The notes under the pieces were generated by a model. It ran no database searches and was not told the DNA's origin. It saw nothing but the letters and a program-made list of their open reading frames with translations. Shown here piece by piece: positions 1 to 10,718 of a DNA stretch of 64,000 bases (position 1 is the stretch's first letter; each line of letters begins with the position of its first letter). A program made the position numbers and the translations under genes. This stretch comes from Ampelocalamus luodianensis (Eukaryota; Streptophyta; Magnoliopsida; Poales; Poaceae), in the NCBI GenBank assembly GCA_036346255.1, contig CM070625.1:39560520-39624519 (forward strand), written 5' to 3'.

Positions 1-1203
1 TCTCAAACAATCAGAGCAATGTTAATTACTACCAAGATATGTTGCGCGTATCTTCCACGATCACAGCAATCCTTCACGCATCAATGTTCTGTCGAACCTC
101 GATAACTGACTTCATGGTTACCAAATACTTGCACAGCTGTAAGATAAAAAAAATCAACTTTTCTTTCCCTCTGTCGACTTTCTCTCGCTGACTTCTTTTC
201 TCCCACTTCTTCCACTGTCGTCGAGACTGAGAGCAATCTTCACAGCCGTCGACAGCAAGAGCGATTTTTCTCCAACTTTTCTTCCGCCACCATCGAGGGT
301 TTCTCCTTTCTGTCCCCTTCTTCCTCCTCGGCAGAAACAACCAGCTCATAGCGGCCACGGCTCTCGCACTCTCGAGCAGCGCAGCCCACTTGGCGTTGGT
401 GGCAGCCCACGCGCCCGTGAGGAGGTGCAGTCGCAGTGCGGCCCAAGTGATGGCGACGGCCTGTGCAGGTGGATCTGGAAGGCGTCAACCGGAGAGGCAG
501 CGGATCTAGATGGTAGTGGCAGCCCGCGCGATGGATCTCGAGGTGGTCGACCTGAGTGGTGGAAGCGTCGACCCGAGCGGCAGCGGATCTGAGGTAAGTT
601 TAGGACTCTGATACAATGTATATTTTGGGAATTATTGTGTGTTGTCCACAGGACCTCCACATCCTTTATTCATAGTCTAAAAACATGAATCTGATTCCAA
701 AACTACTTCTAAATCAAACTCTAATTCGAACTCACCAACAGTTCTATAAAATTGTTGATTTGGTTGTGTTCTGGCTCCTGCTTCATTTTTTTTCCATCAT
801 ATTACGTGGATTATTAAAGAAATTCAGTTTGTGTTAGGTTTTAGATGTTTCATCCAACCTTAACTAAAGCAATGCAATTTATATAGCAATATATGAAAAG
901 CAATGTTTTGATAGTTTGGGAAAACTTGGAAGGACACGTCATTTTGGTAAAAACTAGAAGTTTGACACCAAAGCAACATAAAAAATTACAAGATCCCAAC
1001 CCTCTGGGAATTTTCAATGTTGATCTGGTTCTGAAAACAAAACGGGTTTCAAGTTTTCACCAAGTGATGGTTTTAACTAGATATGTCCCTACCATGAAAA
1101 TATTAGCTTCTTGCAAATGCCCAAGTTAAACAACAAATAGGTGCTAAAAAATCAAATAATCTCTGCACATCGGTGTCCACTGTGGTAAAAAAATATTTAG
1201 TTA
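1..1203. other. Unassigned sequence with one exon-like GC-rich patch
   Basis: I recognise no gene here. Positions 1-240 are pyrimidine-rich. Positions 240-592 are GC-rich and end in CTGAG followed by GTAAGT, a consensus-like plant splice donor at 593. The possible acceptor CCACAG near 650 is too close for a normal intron. A 78-codon open frame at 893-1129 matches nothing I know. The patch could be a first exon of a truncated host gene, or the GC-rich middle of an old LTR of the kind seen later in the window. Confidence 0.3.
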
Positions 1204-1507
1204 TGTGAGATTTTTTTTTAATATCCTGTTTATTAAAGCCTACAAAAGAATTAAGGGAAAAGGAAAGAAAGGAGAGAGGAGGGTGAAAGTGGGCCGGGTC
1301 AGCCGAGTCCAAGCTGGACTCAGCAAGCTATCCAAGTTGGACACGGGCCTGAGCCCTGCGCCGCTTGTAAGATGTCGGGCGAGCGCAACGCGCAAACCCT
1401 ATCCGCCATTGCCTTTCTCTAGCCGCATGCCACCCCCTAGCCCTAGCCTTGTTGTGCCCGTTACTACTACTCCCCTGCCGCGCCAGCTCTACCGCTGTCA
1501 CAACTCT
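1204..1507 (+). mobile_element. Left part of a decayed large LTR-like block (K)
   Basis: Purine-rich then GC-rich sequence directly left of element A. It appears to continue at 6632, where similar purine-rich and GC-rich text resumes after A. The layout (GC-rich part, AT-rich part, short tract before the end) resembles the large LTRs seen later in the window. The possible start TGTGAGAT at 1204 is a guess. No target duplication was found for this block. Confidence 0.22.
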
Positions 1508-3845
1508 TGATGAGGGCATCACTCCTTTAGATGCAAACACCACTTCTACCACTCCTCCACCTGAGTCCATACAAGGATCAATTACAAGGGCGCGAGCGTG
1601 ACAATTAAATTACCAGGTGAGCTCGTTCCTAGGAATGCATAATTGTTCACTGGAGAATAGATTGCTACATATGCTTGTCATGTTTTTTTACTCAGGAATC
1701 TGGGCATGGAGCAAGCTGCACAAGTGGACAATTAATTCGGTCTACTAGGCCGAATCCGAGTGAAGACCCATCTCTTCGCCACCAAGTTGAATCCGAATGC
1801 AATTTGGCCACGTGGACCGAATCTGATTCAAGGACCCACATTTATCTAGGGTCATGGGCCATGTAAATGTTGGTGATATGCCCTAGAGGTAATTATAGAG
1901 ATGACTGTATCATGTCTATGTTTATAAATTATTGAATAAATGTTATTATATTCCTTAAATGAATCATCGGTTATATAGATCAACAAGTATGTGACTTATT
2001 GGTGAAGCTCTTTTAACTTATATGATGTCGTTTTAAATATATGCCTGGTCGGATGTCACTGATCGGAACACTAGTGACTTATCGACCAGCACATGTATCG
2101 ATTGATGATCACGTTTCATCGGTCATGGATATAGGGATATCGAATCGATAATGCGAACACATGTTAGAGAACATGGTGTTGGATAGACCCACCTTTAGAT
2201 ACTATTGAGATTGTTATGATTCTGGTGTCATTAGTTGGTCTCAAGTAATGATGATGTATAATCTTTAGACCTGAGATCAGCATGGTTCTCTACATGTGTA
2301 ATAGCACTCTTAGAGGTTGCTAAATGCTACTTCGTAACTGGATAGTTATAAAGGTAGCTTTCGAGTATGCTATAAAACATACGAAGGGATGTAACTGGTC
2401 AGATATGGGATTTGCCCCTCCTAACATAACAGAAGAGATATCTCTAGGCCATGCCACTGATGGTCGAAGAGTTCGACCACATGAAGTTTTTCGACACTCG
2501 ATCGAGAAAGTATTGAACAGTCCATAGATAACATAATATCTTACCTAGAGTTCAACTAGATATCATGAGGCAAAGAGATAATACACGAGAAGGTCGTTAA
2601 ATTCGATCAGATACGGACTAGCCGTATGGATATACAAGCTGGTCATAGACCGGTAGAAGATAATCACTAAGTGGTCGAAACCTGCTCGTAAGGAGTTACG
2701 AACTGGTTGAGACTAAATATGAACTAGTTGAATAGAGATACGAGCTGGTCGTTAGTGATAAAGACCTGGTCGTAGATCATATTGCTTTTAAGGTTCGTCC
2801 GATATAATTTGTGTACTCGGGAATCGTGATGTCTTAGTAGAAACCGCTAACGACTCGTGGTCGAAAAGGGTTTCCGAGTCACAACCGATTATGCATGAAC
2901 CTATAAGGTTACACACTTAACGGATTAGAACAAAACGTGTTCGGATAGGATCCGTCATAGGCACTATATATGGAGATGCTTGAGGCTATTGGGATACATG
3001 CGAGACACGTGAGTTGCTCCACCAAAACCCTAGCCGCAATCTTCTCATGAGAGCCCTGCTCTTCCATACAAGTTGGTGATAGCACACCGACGCACGATAT
3101 TCCTTCCCTGGACGTGTGGATACCATAGATGCGTTACTACGGTTGCTATCGTGCTCGAGGATGATCGACTACGTTGGACGTTCAACTACGATCGACTACG
3201 CTGGACGATCAATTACGATGAACGAACGACTACGACCACTTCATCGACGCGCTCTACGTTGGATCAGACTACTTTGACTCTACTTCTGCTACACTGTGCG
3301 TCTGGTGGTAACGATCTGTGATCATCTTCTTGCATGACTTTCTAGTTTTACGTGGTAGAATTTTTTACTTACCAGCTAGCGTAGCCTATCCGTATCCCTT
3401 CAGTAAACCAGCCGAGTTGGAGTCCAATTAGGGTTAGCACACGTCTCCCCATCTCTCTCTTAAATATCCAGCCGCACCCTCTCTCTCCTAGGGTTTTTGA
3501 TTAGATTGGTTTTGTCTCCTGCCTGAAAAACCCTCGTCATTGTTCTTGTGTCGGCTAGACCAACAACTGTGATTTCAGAACCTCATCAATTCAAGCATTC
3601 ATCTATTATCCACAATTTCAGATCGTTTTTCATCTTGTTCTTGCTTGTTCTTTAATTGCTCGCAGGAATTGAACCTCTTGTTCAGATCAACCGCTTTCTT
3701 GGCATGGTTGATAACGACTTTGGGTGTGATTTAACGATTACTTGGCATGCTGGTCGAGTTCGATTGGTAGCCTGCGTCGTCAAAGTCACCTCCACAAAAA
3801 TCGTAGTTATCATCTCATCATAAGATCAGGACAAATCCCCCATCA
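1508..3845 (+). repeat. 5' LTR of element A, split by a Copia solo LTR
   Basis: Begins TGATGAGGGCATC and ends CCCATCA two bases before the primer-binding site. Without the 1,535-bp Copia insertion and one 5-bp duplicate it is about 798 bp. The first 120 bases contain a decayed copy of the polyprotein tail (SIQGSITRARA, stop, QLNYQV), because in this group the end of pol overlaps the LTR. It matches the 3' copy at 5950-6631 over most of its length. Confidence 0.8.
1868..3402 (+). mobile_element. Solo LTR of a BARE/Angela-like Ty1/Copia element
   Basis: Starts TGTTGGTGATATGCCCTAGA, which I recognise as the typical beginning of BARE-1/Angela/RIRE1-type grass Copia LTRs, and ends CCTTCA, giving TG...CA termini. 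It is flanked on both sides by GTAAA (1863-1867 and 3403-3407). Removing it and one duplicate restores the text seen in the undisturbed 3' LTR of A (ATGTAAACCA near 6271). No internal region or second LTR is present, so it is a solo LTR left by LTR-LTR recombination. Degenerate CTGGTCG-type units occur at 2640-2790 and CGACTACG units at 3165-3235. Confidence 0.88.
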
Positions 3846-3847
3846 GA

Positions 3848-3860
3848 TGGTATTAGAGCC
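3848..3860 (+). promoter_or_regulatory. Primer-binding site of element A (initiator tRNA-Met type)
   Basis: TGGTATTAGAGCC lies two bases after the LTR end. It differs from the usual initiator tRNA-Met complement TGGTATCAGAGCC by one C-to-T change, also seen in element C. Confidence 0.8.
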
Positions 3861-5019
3861 TCAGTTTACCGATGAGAATTAGTAGGTTCATTTTGTTTTC
3901 ATACCTAGCGTCCAGAAAACACCCCACAAAAATATTTTCCTTTCGATTTTCACCTTGTCCGAAACACTTTGAGCCTTTGCAATTTTCAATTTTTGGTTTG
4001 CTGTGTTGAATTTGAGTCCGTCGTCGAGTCTAGTCTCAGTCTAGTTAGGTTTGTGGTGGTTTTGGTTTTTGATCTCAGCTAACCGAGCAGATCGGTTTGC
4101 TTATAGAGTCCTTTTCAGTTTGTGTTCAGATCATTTTGATCTGTTCTTGTCGAGTAACTTAGGTTTGTAGTCGGTTTGATATTGTTGAGATTCCCTTGCG
4201 GTTTGTTGTGAAATTCCAATTGTTGGCTGAAATTTTTGCGCAGCGCTCAGTAAACCAGCCATAACTTTAGCAAATGGACTCTGTTTTGGGCGTTTGAGTA
4301 CTCGTTGGAAAGCTAACGAAAAGGACAGGTTTGATTCACCTCACGAGGCTCATAAAAAGTGTAAAACAAAAAAAAAGTCGTTTAGGGCCTCAAAACGGCC
4401 TCCAAAGTTTTAGCACCCGCTTTTGTCGTTCTGTTGTCGTCCACTTTGCGTTTTCTGTGATTCCAAATAGTGTAATCTTTGTTTCTAGTCCATAATTTAG
4501 TGTGTACATGGTCTATATTTAAAAAAAATTCAAAAAAGGCAAGTGCAAGAAAAGTTGTACTGTTTGAAAAAAACGGCAAGTGCAAAAGAAAAGAGCCGCA
4601 CGGATTAAAAAATTAGAAATTGCATCTTTGTAGTTTATAGCCTATTGTGCAGTCCGTTATTGCTTGCTTGAGCTAAGTTCGAGTTCTAGTTTGGGCCAAC
4701 AATTTAGGCGAGTACTTTGAACTAATTTTCAGCTAGTGCAATTTCTTGAATTGATTATTGCTATTCCTTGCTACATATTTAGCCTGTCCAAGCTCCACTT
4801 TTCTACTAACCAAACAAGCCATGCCGTACTTGCAATCGCTCTACTTATCACTTGAGTTAGGTTATCATGAACCAGCCACCAATTGCACCACCTGTTTGCA
4901 TTGGTAAGAACTTCCAAGAGCCTGGTAAGAGCTTGAGCATGTGACTGATACACCCCAGCACCTAGCAGTGATAGGAACCCGACATATTTTTTGAGTTTCT
5001 TGTTTGCTACTTACTAACC
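3861..5019 (+). other. 5' leader of element A
   Basis: About 1.16 kb between the primer-binding site and the gag start, with no convincing coding sequence. It has the same position and similar wording (for example ACTAACCATGGCAGG at the gag start) as the leader of element B, so it belongs to the retrotransposon transcript. Confidence 0.6.
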
Positions 5020-5949
5020 ATGGCAGGGTCACACGGTTCTACGGAGCAAGACAGTGCAGGACCCCTCACACCTGATACGAGAGGGATCATACAGCACTTT
5101 GAGCGCTTGCTCAACGGGCATGGCGAGAACATTAACCAAGCTTTGGATCAAGTCAATGACAACCTTGCGGCGCTCTGTACACGCGTTGAGCACCTCGAGC
5201 AAGGAAGGTCAGCTGTGGCCAATGATGAGCCAAGGGTGGAAGACCCTCCTCGCCGTGCACCACCCCCCGTTCGCGTTTCGACGGATGATGGAGAGAATTA
5301 TGCCGCTAATACAGAACTTGAGGGTTCCGAAGATTGAGATCACTGTCGACTATGCTATAATCGATGAGGTATGGATAGATATTAGCGACAGGCACGTGAT
5401 GATGCATTAACTAAGATTTACAATTCCTTCCTTTGCTGGTAAATATGATCCTGATACATATTTAGATTGAGAATTAGCTATAGATCAGAAATTTGCATGC
5501 TATGATTTTCCTGAGGATAAAAGAATTAGGGCTGCTACTAGTGAATTTATAGAATTTGCATCTGTTTGGTGGAAGGAATATTGTAGGCTAGGAAACGTAC
5601 CTACAACTTGGGATGCTATAAAGAGAGTCATGAGAGCTAGATTTGTTCCTTCATATTATTCACGTGACTTGTTAAATAAATTGCAAGGCTTAATACAAAG
5701 CAATAGAAGTGTAGAGGACTACTTTCAAGAACTGTAAATTAGTTTATTGCATTGTGGTGTAGAAGAAACCGAAGAAGCTAAAATGGCTAGATTTTTAGGA
5801 AAGCTTAACTGTGAGATTCGGGGTGTTCTTGGTTACAAAGAATACAATAATATCACTCGTTTGTTTCATTTTGCTTATAATGCTAAAAGGGGAGTGCAGG
5901 GAACACAATCCAAGACGAGTGAATTTTGCAAGTTCATCGTCATCCATGT
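5020..5949 (+). pseudogene. Gag relic of element A
   Basis: The start ATG sits in ACTAACCATGG, the same context as gag of element B. The first 105 codons (MAGSHGS... to LEGSED) form the N-terminal, coiled-coil-like part and end in a stop at 5335. The retrotransposon capsid region follows from about 5410 in another frame: FTIPSFAGKYD, FVPSYYSRDL, SNRSVEDYFQEL, MARFLG and YKEYNNITRLFH are readable, with stops replacing Trp and Gln. The frame then runs directly into the LTR-encoded polyprotein tail. The zinc knuckle, protease, RT, RNase H and integrase are all missing. Gag would form the virus-like particle. This copy cannot make a normal protein. Confidence 0.85.
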
Positions 5950-6631
5950 TAAGTCCATACAAGGATCAATTACAAGGGCACAAGCGCGACAATTAAATTA
6001 CCAGGTGAACTCGTTCGTAGGAATGCATAATTGTTCACTGAAGAATAGATTGCTAACTAATGCTTGTCATGTTATTCTACCTAGGAATCTAGTCATGGAG
6101 CAACGAGGAGTTGCACAAGTGGAACAATTAATTCGGTCTACCAGGCCGAATCCGAGTGGAGGCCCATCCCTTCGCCACCAAGTTGAATCCGAATGCAGTT
6201 GGGCCACATGGACAATATCTTATTCAAGGACCTACATGTGCTACACCACATTTATCTAGGGCCATGGGCTATGTAAACCAACTGAGTTGGAGTCCAATCA
6301 GGGTCGGCGCACGTCTCCCCATCTCTTTCTCTTAAATATCCAACTGTACCCTCTCTCTTCCCTGAGGTTTTGATTAGATTAGTTTTGCCTCCTGCATGAG
6401 AAACCCTCATCACTGTTTTTGTGTCTGCTAGGCCAGCAACTGTGATTTCAGAACCAAATCAATTCAAGCATTCATCTATTATCCACAATTTCAGGTTGCT
6501 TTTCATCTTGTTCTTCAATTGCTCGCAGGAATTGAATCTCGTGTTCATGTCAACCATGTTCTTGGCACTGTTGATAACGACTTCGGATGTGGTTTAGCGA
6601 TTGCTTGACGTGTTGGTCGAGTTCCCCATCA
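5950..6631 (+). repeat. 3' LTR of element A, truncated at its start
   Basis: Matches the 5' LTR from AGTCCATACAAGGATC onward, so roughly the first 57 bp of the LTR were removed by the same deletion that took out pol. Near its end it lacks a stretch present in the 5' LTR (after GGTCGAGTTC) but keeps the terminal CCCATCA. The polyprotein tail is open here (ITRAQARQLNYQVNSFVG), whereas the 5' copy has a stop. Confidence 0.75.
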
Positions 6632-9128
6632 ACGCTACTGCGTGCTGCCATGAGCTGTTGCCACCTGTCTTGCAATCGTTGTCGCCAGCTGTGCCGCATG
6701 CCTTGTTGTTGCCGGCTACAGGGGAGAAACAAGGAAGAGCAAGGAAGAAAGACGAGCAACAAAGACGGAACAAGAAGGGATAAGAAGGAGAAGAGGAAGA
6801 AGGGGAACATCGGGTTTCGCGTTCCGATCATCTCCATCGTCCAGTTTTGAGGGGTAATGAATGATCTAGAAACCTTTGCTGTGAAGTTAGATGGGCGTTT
6901 AATCAAAGTTTAGGGTAGATTGATAGTGGGAATTGGTGTTTTTGATATGCCCTAATTCGGTTCAGTGGCTGCTGAGCCATGCGAGGGAGTTATTTCAGAG
7001 CTTTGTCATATTGTAAATGTTGTAGGTTATTGTTTAAGCTTTCTATAGAGCGAAAGAACACTGGATTTAGTTGAGTGGTATAAAAGTTATGGCTTCTGAA
7101 GCGCTGTTATCCAGAATTTTATCGTTGTTGGTAGCAATCGTGTTGTTTGCCTTATTACCTACACTAGATGGCTGAATTAAATTATGGTCATAACTAGGAA
7201 AAGTTAGATAATTTTTTATAGTTTCCAGAAGTAGTAAGGTTTGATATTTTTTTTGTGTTGTAGAAAAATATATATATAATTGTTAAGCCTATTGTTCAGT
7301 AATGTTTCAGATTGACCGTCGGTGTTAAAAAACCCTGACAACTTAATTAGAGAATTTGCATAAGAAGGAAAGTGTAGCAAATTTTGTGTAGATTCCAGAA
7401 CATATATGGTTTGCTATGTTGGGATTCCAGAATGAGAAGTTATGACCGTTTGATCAACGAGGCAGTGAGTGGGTTGTCCGTTGAAGAGGGGTTCATTATA
7501 TCGAGTTTGCGCGTAAGAGCGATGTTGATTTGCTTTATGCTTTTGTATAGTTATTGCATGTTTTTAGGTGAATATTGGCTTTGTCAAGGAGTACTGCTTT
7601 GGGCTTGGTGCCGCCTTCTCATCGTTTTGGTTTCTGTGCCTAAAAGGCAAGTGCAATGTTGAGTGGTAGATATCGGTTTGTGTGTCATTTGTCTTTATTC
7701 AGTTTATTGATTCATTTTCCATGATATATTTATGTTGTATACATGCTTACTACAATACCATGATAATGTGACCATGATACAACAACAACAACAAAGTCTT
7801 TGGTCCCAAACAAGTTGGGGTAGGCTAGAAATAAAACCTCCTCAAGGTCAAAGAGGCGAGAGCCTTGCAAATAAAATTATTAATAATAATAATAAATTAA
7901 TTTTCCATGGTATATTTATGTTGTATACATGCTTACTACAATAACATGATAATGATAATGATAATGTGACCATGATACATCAACAACAAAGTCTTTGGTT
8001 CCAAACAAGTTGGGGTAGGCTAAGAATGAAACTTCCTCAAGGTCAAAAAGGCGAGAGCCTTGCAAATAAAATAAAATAATAAAAATAAACTTACAAGGCT
8101 AAAACCCTAAGCCATACATCCTGCCATCTGAGCCGAGAGTCTAAAACACAGCCACTAAACCTTCTTATGGTAATGATGGTGACATGGTAATTATGGAAAT
8201 ATGATGATAAGGGACCATATTAATGGATATATTAATGGATAATGGAATAAATTACATTTTTGCATCATGTACACAATCATGTCATGAGTGACGTAGACCA
8301 CCTCGGGTGGGCATGTGAGATCTACTAAGGTGGTAGGACTCTACGGAAGTGGAGAGATCCTCGGTTTCGTGGAGGATGGGCTGACGAAAGTGTGAATACC
8401 GACGCGGGTGTTCACTTATGCTATACCGGTATGAGCGATGAGATGAGTAAATGAGCATGAGCATGTAGAGTAAAATTGCACTGCACTAATGAAAAGATGA
8501 CAATAATAATAATATACATGAATGATAAGCTCTGTGTTTGTTGTTCTATTATGTATTTGCTGAGTCTTGGACTCACCTTTGCTTTTTTGTTGTTTTTAGG
8601 TGATTATTAAAGGCGACATGCATGGGATGAGAGTAACACATACGCATCTCATGCTATCAATTACGATGTTATCATTATTTAGTTGCTACAATAATATTTA
8701 GATTCTTGGTACTTTTATCTAGAGGTTGCTTAGTGAATATTGATTTCATTATCTTAATGATGTGGAACATGAGTGTTATTAGATCGCACAGTGACGTGGA
8801 ACATGAGTGTTATGATATTGAACAGTGATGATGATTTATGACTATGTTATAGTAATGATTTATTTATTAGCATTGTTACTAATCAATGTTCCGGGTGCAT
8901 GGTTCAAGCATCCTCGGGCGTGTGGCCCTGAGCGTTCTTGGGCACAAAGGTCCCAAGTTGTGTGAATATTTATCTCTAATATATTTATCTTGTTATACTA
9001 GTTGTAGGATAACCTGTTATGAGTTTCCACACATGCATGTTACATTAATTATGAGTAATTATGGTTTAAATTTAGAGTGGAAAATATATAGGTAACATTC
9101 TGGGCTCTTTATTGAGCTGGGTTTTACA
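6632..9128 (+). mobile_element. Right part of decayed LTR-like block K
   Basis: GC-rich sequence to about 6850, AT-rich sequence with AAAGTTATGGCTTCTG-like text around 7080, and a GCTGAGTCTTGGACTCAC motif near 8556 followed by TTTTTAGGTGA, the same order as in the large LTRs D and E. It could end at GGGTTTTACA (9128). I see no host gene in it. The assignment rests on layout and short shared phrases only. It also carries the duplicated RTE tail at 7714-8075. Confidence 0.25.
7714..8075 (-). repeat. Tandem duplication (about 186-bp unit) carrying an RTE-LINE/Au-SINE 3' tail
   Basis: Two adjacent units (7714-7898 and 7899-8075) each contain a flank (TTTTCCATGRTATATTTATG), then CAACAACAAAGTCTTTGG, CAAACAAGTTGGGGTAGGCT and a GCGAGAGCCTTGCAAATAAA end. 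The AAGTTGGGGTAGGCTA/CAACAACAA combination, read on the minus strand, is the 3' end shared by plant RTE LINEs and the Au SINE, with TTG-repeat tail. Because the flank is duplicated as well, this is a segmental tandem duplication and not two insertions. Confidence 0.7.
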
Positions 9129-9723
9129 TTTTTGCTGTGTTTTCTTCTTGTTGTCTTGAGCATGGAACTACTGCAAAGGGGCTTGCCTTCTCCTTACCAC
9201 ATTGTAAATAACAACAGCGTTTTGTTTCTATAGTGTTGTAATAATTATCAGTCTATAACGTTGTGTATAAAATTATACTCCTCCCTGTCTCCAGATCTCA
9301 TGATTATATATGTTGGTTTCATTTGTGAGCGATATAGCCTGGATTAGAGATCTTCCCTGGAGAGTATTGTCTGAAACTAACTGTCGAATTGCTTTCAGTG
9401 TTAATTGAAATTTTAAAGACATAATCTTTAATAACGAAATTCCTTCAGGGGCTACAACTACAAGACAACCATCCGACAACGAAACCCTCTCTGCTTTCAA
9501 CTTGAGTTGATCTTCTACAGCCAAATACTACAATTTTCAGGGGAAAAATGTGTTTTATCAATATATCAAACTATACCTCCACATGTCATAGGTGTATTCA
9601 TGGTTGCGGAATTGCGATAATAGTTTGAGCTTGTGACTGCATACAGATGTGCACACTGACTACTAGGAGCAGGAGGAGCGTTAATTGAAAGTTGAGGGGA
9701 AAAAGCAATCAATGCTGACTTAC
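9129..9723. other. Spacer downstream of the plastid-protein gene
   Basis: No further exon of the minus-strand gene could be found here. An open frame on the minus strand (9273-9524, 83 codons, MAVEDQLKLKAERV...) has no family I can name with confidence. It could be a retroelement or exon fragment. Confidence 0.3.
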
Positions 9724-10219
9724 CACAACACTCCCGATGCCTTCTTCGATGAGCACCTCCAGATCGCTGACCCCCTCCACTGCCTACAATACACCCACAC
9801 ACATTTATTTGTTTCTTCCTCAATTGATGATTGATTTAGTGGTAGTTCTTAATTTTCCATTCCAATTTGCAAGAAATTAGTAAATGGTAGGAGTAGGAGT
9901 ATGCAGCCAGGAGGTATGAGGTGAAGTAGCGAACCTCGAGAGCCTGGGTGATCTTGGGAATGGCCCTCTCCTCCATGGTGCCCTCCGCTTTGAAGTACAG
10001 GATGAGGGAATCGGTGGTGTAAGCGGCGCCGGCAGCGGGCGCGGCCACCTCCGCGCTGGCCGCGCGCACCACCTCCAGACGGCCGCTTCTCCTCCTCCGG
10101 GCCACAGCTCCGCCGACGGCGCAGGAGAGCCGCAGAACGGACGCGTAGCGAGGGATGAGGAGTACCGCAGCGGCGGCGGAGGGGAGGAGGTGGGTAGAGG
10201 CCGGCGACGACATAACCAT
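9724..10219 (-). CDS. Predicted plastid-targeted small HMA/ferredoxin-fold-like protein, first two exons only
   Basis: Exon 1 is 10219-9935 (95 codons, ATG at 10219; a second ATG lies two codons later). Exon 2 is 9783-9724 (20 codons). The 151-bp intron has GT at 9934 and AG at 9784, in phase 0, and exon 2 is followed by a strong GTAAGT donor. Residues 1-60 are rich in Ala, Ser and Arg with few acids, like a chloroplast transit peptide. After it comes TDSLILYFKAEGTMEERAIP, continuing KITQALE then AVEGVSDLEVLIEEGIGSVV. The beta-alpha-beta pattern resembles small heavy-metal-associated-like plant proteins, but the metal-binding Cys pair is absent. This family call is from memory of plant proteins. 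The third part of the domain was not found downstream, so the gene is probably 3'-truncated by repeats or has a distant exon. It is the best host-gene signal in the window. Confidence 0.5.
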
Positions 10220-10468
10220 CTTCTCCTAGTTCCTTCAACGGCTCTTCCTCCTCTTATCCTTGCCCCGCTTCACTCCAAGCTAAGTTTACTTGTTCGTGCG
10301 AGATGAGGATTTGGGGTTTGCAAGTGCCGTATTCGTTTTGGATAGGGTGTGGGTGTTTGGAACTTGGGCCGCTCGTAGCTAGCGATTGAAGGCCCAACGC
10401 GACCACTTATTTATGTATGTGCCCTCGGCTGCGGTCTGCAACTGTGAACTTGTACAGGATTTTCATTG
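10220..10468 (-). promoter_or_regulatory. Upstream region of the plastid-protein gene
   Basis: About 250 bp of unique-looking sequence upstream of the minus-strand ATG, containing GGCCCAA (10391) and TTGGGCC (10364), which resemble site II/TCP-type promoter words common in plant nuclear genes for organelle proteins. No clear TATA box was identified. Confidence 0.25.
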
Positions 10469-10580
10469 TTGTCGGTTTAGAATGCAGGGATTTCAGACAA
10501 ATTTTTCACGAATTTAACAAGAAACAGTTTAATTCCCCGTAGAAATCGAAAAAAATTCCCATGTTCCAAACGAGGTCTAA
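10469..10580. mobile_element. Possible small MITE relic
   Basis: Left end GTCGGTTTAGAATGCAGGG and, read on the opposite strand, right end AGACCTCGTTTGGAACATGG are imperfect inverted repeats. The interior has the ATTTC/GAATTT/AATTCC text common in small grass elements that begin GGCCTCGTTTGG. The target duplication is not clear. Confidence 0.35.
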
Positions 10581-10656
10581 GCAGTTCCACGTTTTCCCAT
10601 AAGTTCAACAAGTAAAACTGAAAAAATAAAGCCATCAATACACAGATCCTACTTCC

Positions 10657-10671
10657 AAATACCACAAACCA
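10657..10671 (+). repeat. Left 15-bp target-site duplication of the LINE
   Basis: AAATACCACAAACCA, repeated exactly at 12386-12400 on the other side of the LINE insertion. Confidence 0.9.
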
Positions 10672-10718
10672 TTTTTGGTGAAGCAAAAAAATTTGAATCT
10701 CAATATTTAACGATTTTT

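Larger units (their letters stand above)
1508..6631 (+). mobile_element. Element A: gag-only deletion derivative of a CRM-like Ty3/Gypsy retrotransposon
   Basis: Two LTRs start and end like those of element B (TGATGAGG at the start, CATCA at the end) and flank a 2.1-kb internal region. That region holds a primer-binding site, a long leader and a decayed gag, but no protease, RT or integrase. The flanking 5-mers are ACTCT (1503-1507) and ACGCT (6632-6636), a 4/5 match that fits an aged target duplication. Gag and LTR text are related to element B, so A is assigned to the same CRM-like chromovirus group. It could move only with help from an autonomous relative. Its 5' LTR has been split by a Copia solo LTR. 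Confidence 0.8.

Noticed and set aside
2640..3235. CTGGTCG and CGACTACG repeats considered as a CRISPR-like or satellite array
   Set aside because: Units are irregular, with no constant spacing, and lie inside a Copia LTR of a plant genome.
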